The notes under the pieces are model-generated. The model did not search any database, was not told the DNA's origin, and saw only the letters and a list, made by a program, of their open reading frames with translations. From NCBI GenBank assembly GCA_002314265.1, contig DCEW01000014.1, forward strand, positions 1 through 31,512: a DNA stretch of 31,512 nt, given 5' to 3'. How positions within the stretch are numbered: position 1 is the stretch's first letter; every line of letters begins with the position of its first letter. Positions 26,185 through 31,512 of the stretch are shown piece by piece. A program made the translations under genes and the position numbers. Origin of the DNA: Flavobacteriales bacterium UBA1820. GTDB lineage: Bacteria; Bacteroidota; Bacteroidia; Flavobacteriales; UBA1820.

Positions 26185-26607
26185 TCACAACTTCTTGCGG
26201 CGGGACTGCGCGGCATACAAAGCCGACAACTCGTCGAACTCTTTGTCCAAGGCCGCTACTTTCACCGGATCTTTCTCAAGCGAAGATGCTGAACGCACAT
26301 ACGATATTTTCACGCTGACATCCTGCACATCGTACTTGCGGATGATTTTTAACCCGGTCATTTTTATATCCGCTGCTATCACCTGCAAATCGCGATCCCA
26401 GAAGGCTTCTCGGTGGTAATTCGCCGCACGCTCTATGGCCCAATATGCCTTTTGCAAAAAAAGCTCGACGTCCTCTTGGGAGATAGGCAATTTCCCCCCT
26501 TCCAGGATTCGGTGAGCAGTATCCCGCAAGAGGTTTAGACCTGATGCAAAATCTTCTTCGGCAAATTTGTCTTTAACGTTTTGATACAAAGAACTAAAAT
26601 CTATCAT
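26185..26607 (-). CDS. Conserved-looking small protein of unknown function, downstream of radC
   Basis: I do not recognise this 140-residue protein. It is soluble and mostly helical by composition, with no membrane segment or signal peptide, and a basic C-terminus (QSRRKKL). The first 80 residues are acidic and aromatic-rich (NVKDKFAEEDFASGLNLLRD; FLQKAYWAIERAANYHREAFWD). Codon use looks normal for the region and the start ATG at 26607 follows the radC stop by 31 bases, so it is likely co-transcribed with radC. It converges on trmB with a 26-base gap. Function cannot be assigned. Confidence 0.75.
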   Translation of the reverse strand: MIDFSSLYQNVKDKFAEEDFASGLNLLRDTAHRILEGGKLPISQEDVELFLQKAYWAIERAANYHREAFWDRDLQVIAADIKMTGLKIIRKYDVQDVSVKISYVRSASSLEKDPVKVAALDKEFDELSALYAAQSRRKKL

Positions 26608-26638
26608 GGCTTTGTTCGGGGATTCTTTGGTGGGGTGT

Positions 26639-27286
26639 TTACAAAAGTCCTCTTTCGGCCAGGCTGATGTATCCTCCGGGGACGAAAATGACGTGATCCG
26701 CCAGGCGGAAGCCCAGCAGGCGGCAGGCGCTGTGGATCTCTTGCGTGGCGCGGATGTCCTGGGGCGATACGGAGAGCGAGCCGGAGGGGTGGTTGTGGCA
26801 CAGGATGATGGCTTCGCTGCCCAAGGCGTATGCCCGGCGGAAGATCATGCGCTGGTCGATGGCGGCGGCGCTGAAACCGCCTTGGCTTACCCGTTGGCGC
26901 ATCAGGATTTTCCCGGAAGGGGCGAGGTGGAGGACCCAGAACTCTTCGTGGTCCAGGTGGCGCATTTCGGGTTCGAGGGCGGTGAATACGTCCTGCGCGG
27001 TGCGGATCATGGGGGCTTCGTTCGTTTCCCGGGCGGCGCGGCGGGCGATTTCGAAACAGGCTCCGATCTCGATGGCGGTGGCTTGGCCGATGCCTTTGAC
27101 CGAGCACAGTTCGCCGGGGCTCATGGCGGCAATGCGTGCGAGGCTGCCCGAGGTGTAGTCCAGGAGTCCGGCGGCGATCTGATGGGCGGACAGGCCGGCG
27201 GTGCCCGAGCCGATCAGGATGGCGAGGAGTTCCTGGTCCGAGAGGCTTTCCGGGCCGCAGCTGACGAATTTTTCACGGGGTTTCAT
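26639..27286 (-). CDS. radC: RadC family JAMM/MPN domain protein
   Basis: The 215-residue protein has an N-terminal helix-hairpin-helix region (SLSDQELLAILIGSGT; VKGIGQATAIEIGACFEIARR) and a C-terminal JAMM metal-binding domain with ILCHNHPSGSLSVSPQD, the two histidines and aspartate expected for a zinc site. It was once linked to DNA repair, but the biochemical role of RadC remains unclear. The ATG at 27286 (MKPREKF) fits the family start; an ATG 11 codons upstream is possible. It is transcribed away from the tRNA-Arg gene. A TACATTTA (one mismatch to TAnnTTTG) lies upstream at 27307-27314 on the minus strand, a weak promoter candidate. Confidence 0.93.
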   Translation of the reverse strand: MKPREKFVSCGPESLSDQELLAILIGSGTAGLSAHQIAAGLLDYTSGSLARIAAMSPGELCSVKGIGQATAIEIGACFEIARRAARETNEAPMIRTAQDVFTALEPEMRHLDHEEFWVLHLAPSGKILMRQRVSQGGFSAAAIDQRMIFRRAYALGSEAIILCHNHPSGSLSVSPQDIRATQEIHSACRLLGFRLADHVIFVPGGYISLAERGLL

Positions 27287-27362
27287 GGCGTTTGTGGCTT
27301 TTGGAGTAAATGTACGCAAATTAGGGCTCGGTCCGCTCGCCTCCGGCAGGCAAAAAGTTTGC

Positions 27363-27380
27363 TTTTCCCCCGGGGGAAAA
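27363..27380. repeat. Perfect 18-base palindrome upstream of tRNA-Arg
   Basis: TTTTCCCCCGGGGGAAAA is fully self-complementary. It is followed at 27383-27401 by a second inverted repeat (CCCCTT, 7-base spacer, AAGGGG), and preceded at 27353-27366 by AAAAGTTTGCTTTT. It lies between the divergent radC and tRNA-Arg genes, about 30 bases before the tRNA promoter box. Confidence 0.7.
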
Positions 27381-27386
27381 TACCCC

Positions 27387-27418
27387 TTGCGTTGTAAGGG
27401 GAAAAAAATGTATCTTTG
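27387..27418 (+). promoter_or_regulatory. Promoter for tRNA-Arg
   Basis: TATCTTTG at 27411-27418 is an exact -7 box, and TTG at 27387-27389 lies 21 bases upstream, near the expected -33 distance (a second TTG at 27392 is also possible). The tRNA begins 10 bases after the box, so transcription would start at or just before its first base. Confidence 0.75.
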
Positions 27419-27428
27419 TCCCGGTATT

Positions 27429-27500
27429 GCCTCCGTAGTTCAACGGATAGAATGATGGTTTCCGGTACCATTGATGAAGGTTCGATTCCTTCCGGGGGTA
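27429..27500 (+). tRNA. tRNA-Arg, anticodon CCG
   Basis: The sequence folds as a cloverleaf. The acceptor stem is GCCTCCG paired with CGGGGGT (two G-U pairs), the D stem is GTTC/GAAT, the anticodon stem is ATGGT/ACCAT with the loop TTCCGGT, and the T arm is GAAGG-TTCGATT-CCTTC. The anticodon at 27462-27464 is CCG, which reads the arginine codon CGG. The discriminator base is A27500 and the terminal CCA is not encoded, as is common in Bacteroidota. Confidence 0.95.
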
Positions 27501-27501
27501 C

Positions 27502-27540
27502 AAAAACGCCGCAGCGCGGGTAGCGCTGCGGCGTTTTTTT
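27502..27540 (+). terminator. Rho-independent terminator after tRNA-Arg
   Basis: An 11-base-pair perfect, GC-rich stem (27507-27517 with 27523-27533) closes a 5-base loop and is followed by seven T residues (27534-27540). An A-tract on the left side could extend the stem. It begins directly after the tRNA, so the tRNA is a single-gene transcript. Confidence 0.93.
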
Positions 27541-27643
27541 CGTACTTTTGGATAAAGCGGCTGGGCTGGGATAAGGCTCGGTGGTGGCTGTTTTGTCCTC
27601 GGTAGGAGGTCGGAAGGGCAAAAAAGAGGAATTTTCGCAGGGC

Positions 27644-27674
27644 TTGCCCGGGCGAGGTAAAAAGGCTACCTTTG
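27644..27674 (+). promoter_or_regulatory. Promoter for gpsA-idi
   Basis: TACCTTTG at 27667-27674 is an exact -7 box, with TTG at 27644-27646 twenty bases upstream as the -33 part. The gpsA ATG lies 27 bases after the box. Confidence 0.75.
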
Positions 27675-27701
27675 CAAAGCAGGGATCGCCCGGCAACAAT
27701 T

Positions 27702-28703
27702 ATGGACGAAAATAACTACAAAGTAGCAGTCGTGGGCGGTGGCAGTTGGGCAACGGCCATCGTCAAGATGCTGTGTGAAAACATGGATCGCGTGGGGTGG
27801 TACATCCGCTCGGAATCGTCGGCGGACTACCTGCGGCGCGAACATCACAATCCGAATTATCTTTCGGCCGTGGAGTTCGATACTTCGAAACTGTGCATCA
27901 GCAGCAACATCAACGAGGTGGTCGAAAATGCCTACACGGTCATCTTTGCGATCCCTTCCGCGTTTTTCTCCAAGGAGATCCGCGGGATGAAGGTCCCGAT
28001 GAAAGGCAAGATCCTTTTTTCGGCCATCAAGGGGCTTCTCCCCGAGAAGAACATCGTGATGGGGCAGTATCTCTCCAAGCGTTTCAAGATAGCTCCCGGT
28101 CGTATCGGAGCCATCACCGGTCCTTGCCATGCCGAGGAAGTGGCGATGGAACACCTCTCGTACCTGACGGTCGCCTGTCAAAACCAACCCATTGCCGAGA
28201 ACATGGCCTCGTACCTCAATGGGCCGTACATCCGTTGCAAGCTCTCCCGCGATGTGATCGGGGTGGAATACGCCGCTGTGCTCAAGAATATCTACGCGGT
28301 GGCAGCCGGGATAGCCCATGGGCTGAATTACGGGGACAATTTTCAGGCGGTGCTCATGTCCAATGCCATCCGGGAGATGGACAATTTCATGTCGGTGGTC
28401 TATCCGATGGAGGGGCGCAACATCATGGATTCGGCCTATCTGGGCGACTTGCTGGTCACCGGTTACAGTTATTTCAGCCGCAACCGAATGTTCGGCACGA
28501 TGATCGGCAAGGGATACACCGTCAAGTCGGCCATGCTCGAAATGAACATGGTGGCCGAGGGATATTACGCTACTTACGGGGTGATGCAGCTCATCCGCCA
28601 GCACGACATCCGCATGCCGATCGTCGAGGCGGTGTACGCGATCCTTTACCAAGGCAAGGATCGGCGCGACGAATTCAAGAAACTGACGGCTTATCTCGAT
28701 TGA
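27702..28703 (+). CDS. gpsA: Glycerol-3-phosphate dehydrogenase [NAD(P)+]
   Basis: This enzyme reduces dihydroxyacetone phosphate to sn-glycerol-3-phosphate, the backbone for phospholipids. The 333-residue protein has the N-terminal dinucleotide loop VVGGGSWATAI, AIKGLLPEKN, GAITGPCHAEEV, and the catalytic region GVEYAAVLKNIYAVAAGIAHG containing the active-site lysine. I chose ATG 27702 (MDENNYKVAVVG), since the open frame upstream begins only with a TTG inside the promoter box. The next gene idi follows by seven bases, so the two are likely an operon. Confidence 0.95.
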   Translation: MDENNYKVAVVGGGSWATAIVKMLCENMDRVGWYIRSESSADYLRREHHNPNYLSAVEFDTSKLCISSNINEVVENAYTVIFAIPSAFFSKEIRGMKVPMKGKILFSAIKGLLPEKNIVMGQYLSKRFKIAPGRIGAITGPCHAEEVAMEHLSYLTVACQNQPIAENMASYLNGPYIRCKLSRDVIGVEYAAVLKNIYAVAAGIAHGLNYGDNFQAVLMSNAIREMDNFMSVVYPMEGRNIMDSAYLGDLLVTGYSYFSRNRMFGTMIGKGYTVKSAMLEMNMVAEGYYATYGVMQLIRQHDIRMPIVEAVYAILYQGKDRRDEFKKLTAYLD

Positions 28704-28710
28704 TCCTGCT

Positions 28711-29247
28711 GTGAAACAAACGGAAGAAGAAAAATCCCTGGTCGTGCTGGTAGACGAAAACGACGCTCCGCTGGGCACGATGGAAAAGATGGAGGCGCAC
28801 CGCGATGGGGGACATCTGCACCGGGCGTTTTCGGTCATCGTGTTTTCTCCCCGGGGCGAGATCCTGCTTCAACGGCGGGCGGCAACCAAGTACCATTCGC
28901 AGAGCCTGTGGACCAATACGTGCTGCTCCCACCCGGCTCCCGGCGAGACGACTTTGGAGGCGGCGCATCGCCGTCTGCGTGAGGAGATGGGCTTCGATGT
29001 TCCTTTGCAGGAGGTCTTTTCGTTCGTGTACCGTGCCGGGCTCGATACCGGTCTGACGGAATACGAATACGACCATGTGCTGGTGGGGGAATTTTCCGGG
29101 GAGCCGCTCTGCAACCCGCAAGAGGTGGACGACTGGCGGTGGATTTCTCCCGAGGTACTCAAGGCCGATATGGAGGCCTTTCCGCAGAAGTATTCCGCGT
29201 GGTTCAAGATCATCATTGGGCGGTACTTCGATTTCGTATCCCGCTGA
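28711..29247 (+). CDS. idi: Isopentenyl-diphosphate delta-isomerase, type I (Nudix)
   Basis: The enzyme interconverts isopentenyl and dimethylallyl diphosphate for isoprenoids such as undecaprenyl phosphate and menaquinone. The 178-residue protein has HLHRAFSVIVF, LWTNTCCSHPAPGE with the catalytic cysteine, the Nudix-like RRLREEMGF, and TEYEYDHVLVG with the catalytic glutamate. The start is a GTG at 28711, seven bases after the gpsA stop; the first in-frame ATG is too far inside. Normal length for the family. Confidence 0.95.
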   Translation: MKQTEEEKSLVVLVDENDAPLGTMEKMEAHRDGGHLHRAFSVIVFSPRGEILLQRRAATKYHSQSLWTNTCCSHPAPGETTLEAAHRRLREEMGFDVPLQEVFSFVYRAGLDTGLTEYEYDHVLVGEFSGEPLCNPQEVDDWRWISPEVLKADMEAFPQKYSAWFKIIIGRYFDFVSR

Positions 29248-29355
29248 CGTTTTTTTCCAGTATTTTTTGAGGGATTTGTTTCTCTGCCGGAGGCTTTTGG
29301 GCTTTCGGGGGATGGGGTTTTTTGTGCTGAAGGTCGGAGGCGGGAGAGGGGGGGG

Positions 29356-31227
29356 TTAAAAGAGTTCGGCGTCGCGGCTCATTTCCACTACTTTCTGCCG
29401 ATAGGTGGAAAGCATCCGCCCGCGTGAGATAAAGCCTGCATAGCGGTTGTGGTAGCCGACCACCGGCAGGTTCCAGGCGCCGGTCTTTTGGAATTTCTGT
29501 GCGATGGTTTCCATCGTGTCGGTCTGGGTGTCGATCACGGCCGGGGGTTGGATCATCAGGTCGCTCACGCCGAGTTTGGTGTAGAGCGAAGGGTCGAACA
29601 TCACCTGCCGAAGGTCGTCGAGCAGTACGACGCCCACCAGGTGGTTGTGCGGGGAGACGACGGGGAAAATGTTGCGGGAGGAACGCGCTACGGCGTTTTG
29701 TACCACTTCGCCCAGGGTGGCATCCACCGGGATCTTGACAAAATCGGTCTCGATCAGTTCGTCGAGTTCCATTTCGCGCAGGATGGCTTTGTCCTTGTCG
29801 CGTCCCGGCAGGTCGCCTTTCTTGGCCAGCTCTTCGGTGTAGACGCTGTACGGGGTGTAAAATTTGGTGATCACGAACGAGAGGGCCGAGACGATCATCA
29901 GCGGGGCGATCAGTACGTATCCTCCGGTGGTTTCCGCGATCAGGAATACGGCCGACAGGGGCGACTGCATCACCCCGGCCATCATCCCGGCCATGCCCAC
30001 CAGCGAAAAGTTGGACAGCGAGAGGTCGGCTTCGGGGTGGACCAGATTGACCGCCTGGGCAAAGGCCAGGCCTGCGACGGCCCCCATGAACAGCGTCGGC
30101 GCGAAAGTGCCCCCCACGCCTCCTGCGCCGAAGGTAACGGTGGTAGCGATCATCTTCAAGTACAGAAGCACCACCAGCAGTACCACGGCCATCCAGGGGT
30201 TGTCCGTCCAGCTGTGCGCCCACGGGAAGTCGATGACCGAGGTGAAGTCGCCGGCCAGCAGGCTGTTCATCGTCGCATAGCCGTCGCCGTAGAGGGGCGG
30301 CATCAGGTAGATCAGGCAGCCCAGTCCGAGTCCGCCCAGCAGCAGGCGGGCCAGACGGGAGTGCAGGCGGTTTTCAAAGAATTTCCCCACCCGGGAGTAG
30401 ATGCGGGTAAAGTGGATCGAAGCCAACGAGGTGAACAGGGCCAGGAGCACGTAGTAGAGGATGTTGCCCGGATGGAACGAGGCGTCCTGGCGGAAATCCA
30501 GGGTGAGAGATTGCCCCATGAAGACGTACGAGACCAGAATGCCGGTAGCCGAAGCCAGAATGAGCGGGATGAGCGAGGCCATGGTCAGGTCCAGGGCAAA
30601 GACTTCGATCACGAAGATGATGCCGGTGATCGGGACTTTGAAGATGGCCGAGAGGGCGGCGGCCGTCCCGCAACCCAGCAGCAGCGAGCGGGTTTTGGCA
30701 TCCAGGTTGAGCAGGCGGGCGAAATTGGACCCTACGGCTGCGCCCGTGCCCACTGCCGGGCCTTCCAGGCCGACCGATCCGCCGAAGCCGATGGTGAGCG
30801 GGGCGGTGATCAGTGCTGCATAGGTGGAGCGGAAGGGCAACAGGGATTTTCCCCGTGAGATGGAATACAGTACGTTAGGGATGCCGTGCCCGACTTCCCG
30901 GCGGATGACGTAGCGGATCACCAGCAGGGTGAGGGTGATGCCGACGATGGGGAAGGCGAAGTAAAACCCGTTGAAGCCCATTTGTCCCACCAGGGTGTTC
31001 TCGACGAAGTGCTGGATGAGGTGGGTGAGGTTTTTCAGGATGACCGAACTGATCCCGCCCAACAGCCCGACCAGCACGGCGGAGAGCAGGATCAGCCGCC
31101 GAAGCGACATGTTCCGGTAACGCCACATGCCGAAGCGGCGGAAGGCTTCCCGGGGAGAAGCGAGGATCCGTCGGAGGTATGCGGCGCGCAGCCTGGCGCG
31201 CTGCCAAAACGAACGTTTGCGTGCCAT
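29356..31227 (-). CDS. CLC-family chloride channel/antiporter with two C-terminal CBS domains
   Basis: A 623-residue membrane protein of the CLC family, moving chloride across the inner membrane, either as a channel or as a Cl-/H+ exchanger. It shows the conserved signatures GHGIP (113-117), GLEGP (153-157, with the gating glutamate E155) and GGTFAP (about residue 380), about ten to twelve helices to roughly residue 455, then two CBS domains (about 490-540 and 550-605) that usually bind adenine nucleotides. At the position of the proton glutamate of E. coli ClcA (E203) there is valine (V209, in VIEVF), as in animal CLC channels. An N-terminal basic extension of about 40 residues precedes the first helix. 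It converges on idi and lies 60 bases after aspS. Confidence 0.93.
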   Translation of the reverse strand: MARKRSFWQRARLRAAYLRRILASPREAFRRFGMWRYRNMSLRRLILLSAVLVGLLGGISSVILKNLTHLIQHFVENTLVGQMGFNGFYFAFPIVGITLTLLVIRYVIRREVGHGIPNVLYSISRGKSLLPFRSTYAALITAPLTIGFGGSVGLEGPAVGTGAAVGSNFARLLNLDAKTRSLLLGCGTAAALSAIFKVPITGIIFVIEVFALDLTMASLIPLILASATGILVSYVFMGQSLTLDFRQDASFHPGNILYYVLLALFTSLASIHFTRIYSRVGKFFENRLHSRLARLLLGGLGLGCLIYLMPPLYGDGYATMNSLLAGDFTSVIDFPWAHSWTDNPWMAVVLLVVLLYLKMIATTVTFGAGGVGGTFAPTLFMGAVAGLAFAQAVNLVHPEADLSLSNFSLVGMAGMMAGVMQSPLSAVFLIAETTGGYVLIAPLMIVSALSFVITKFYTPYSVYTEELAKKGDLPGRDKDKAILREMELDELIETDFVKIPVDATLGEVVQNAVARSSRNIFPVVSPHNHLVGVVLLDDLRQVMFDPSLYTKLGVSDLMIQPPAVIDTQTDTMETIAQKFQKTGAWNLPVVGYHNRYAGFISRGRMLSTYRQKVVEMSRDAELF

Positions 31228-31287
31228 CTTGCGGTGGATAAAAGGGTTATGGAAAACCGTCCGCTGTCCGTAGCTGCTGCGGGGCGA

Positions 31288-31512
31288 CTAACGGGCTTTG
31301 ACCGTCAGGTTCAGTTCGTCGAGCTGCTCGGCGGCCAAAGGAGCGGGGGCGTCGATCATTACGTCGCGTCCCGAGTTGTTTTTCGGGAAGGCGATGAAGT
31401 CGCGGATGATCTCGTTGCCGCCCAGCAGGGCTACCAGCCGGTCGAGCCCGAAGGCCAGTCCGCCGTGAGGCGGTGCTCCGTAGCGGAAGGCGTTCATCAG
31501 GAAGCCGAACTG
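31288..31512 (-). CDS. aspS: Aspartyl-tRNA synthetase, C-terminal part (cut by window edge)
   Basis: Only the last 74 codons are in the window; the frame continues past the right end. The residues [21 protein letters not shown], followed by [10 protein letters not shown] and [15 protein letters not shown], are the class II motif 3 region and C-terminal tail of aspartyl-tRNA synthetase, which charges tRNA-Asp with aspartate. The ending LTVKAR with a TAG stop at 31288 looks intact. It lies 60 bases upstream of the CLC gene on the same strand. Confidence 0.93.
   Translation of the reverse strand, partial: QFGFLMNAFRYGAPPHGGLAFGLDRLVALLGGNEIIRDFIAFPKNNSGRDVMIDAPAPLAAEQLDELNLTVKAR

Noticed and set aside
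27543..27550. TACTTTTG, an exact TAnnTTTG match just after the tRNA terminator
   Set aside because: It is over 150 bases from gpsA, has no -33 partner and a better promoter lies closer; probably chance.
27283..27699. Minus-strand open frame across the tRNA, with a translation containing EGIEPSSMVPETIILSVELRR
   Set aside because: This is the translation of the tRNA antisense strand, a well-known type of false protein; the tRNA and its terminator explain the sequence.
27666..28838. Minus-strand open frame of 390 codons opposite gpsA
   Set aside because: Antisense shadow of a well-supported gene; it also runs over the gpsA promoter.
29307..29355. G-rich tracts, including a run of eight G, between idi and the CLC gene
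   Set aside because: Considered as a G-quadruplex or a terminator; the G runs are unevenly spaced and I could not find a convincing stem in either direction.
29449..30858. Plus-strand open frame of 469 codons opposite the CLC gene
   Set aside because: Its translation is rich in Gly, Gln, His and charged residues without a domain, while the minus strand has all CLC signatures.
1..31512. CRISPR arrays, insertion sequences, integrase or phage genes
   Set aside because: No regularly spaced direct repeats, transposase motifs or terminal inverted repeats were seen anywhere in the window, including next to the tRNA.

Overview
The window looks like the chromosome of a member of the Bacteroidota, probably of the order Bacteroidales. 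The main signs are promoter boxes of the type TAnnTTTG in front of several genes, a tRNA without an encoded CCA end, and a long capsule or O-antigen type polysaccharide locus with gene families typical of gut Bacteroidales. The genus cannot be fixed from the sequence alone.

Region 1 (42-23858, all on the minus strand, read from right to left) is one large polysaccharide biosynthesis locus. From its promoter side it runs: UDP-ManNAc dehydrogenase (wecC), UDP-GlcNAc 2-epimerase (wecB), Wzx-type flippase, a short-chain dehydrogenase, an SGNH-like membrane protein with an apparently broken catalytic triad, an acyltransferase-3 membrane protein, a fused FrhB-type iron-sulfur protein plus hexapeptide acyltransferase, a polysaccharide pyruvyl transferase family protein, a Wzy-type polymerase, two glycosyltransferases, a CapK/PaaK-like adenylate-forming enzyme, a bi-domain oxidoreductase, a heparinase II/III family protein, a third glycosyltransferase, the four dTDP-L-rhamnose genes (rfbA, rfbC, rfbD, rfbB), and lastly a cobalamin adenosyltransferase (cobO). 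Six junctions are 4-base ATGA overlaps and most other gaps are under 65 bases, so the genes look co-transcribed. The predicted product is a Wzx/Wzy-assembled glycan containing ManNAc or ManNAcA and rhamnose, with several non-sugar or redox modifications. No initiating sugar-phosphate transferase and no export or length-control genes are in the window.

Region 2 (23859-24195) is a 337-base divergent intergenic stretch. It holds the locus promoter on the minus strand and two copies of a promoter-bearing repeat on the plus strand.

Region 3 (24196-31512) is ordinary chromosomal housekeeping with higher GC: a MacB/FtsX-type ABC permease and trmB (+); radC and a small unknown gene (-); tRNA-Arg(CCG) with its own promoter and a strong terminator; gpsA and idi (+); a CLC chloride transporter with two CBS domains (-); and the 3' end of aspS (-), cut by the window edge.

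The most interesting material is the middle of the polysaccharide locus. There a contiguous set of modification genes includes an FrhB-acyltransferase fusion, and a separate module pairs an adenylate-forming enzyme with an oxidoreductase and a polysaccharide-lyase-like protein that lacks a visible export signal.
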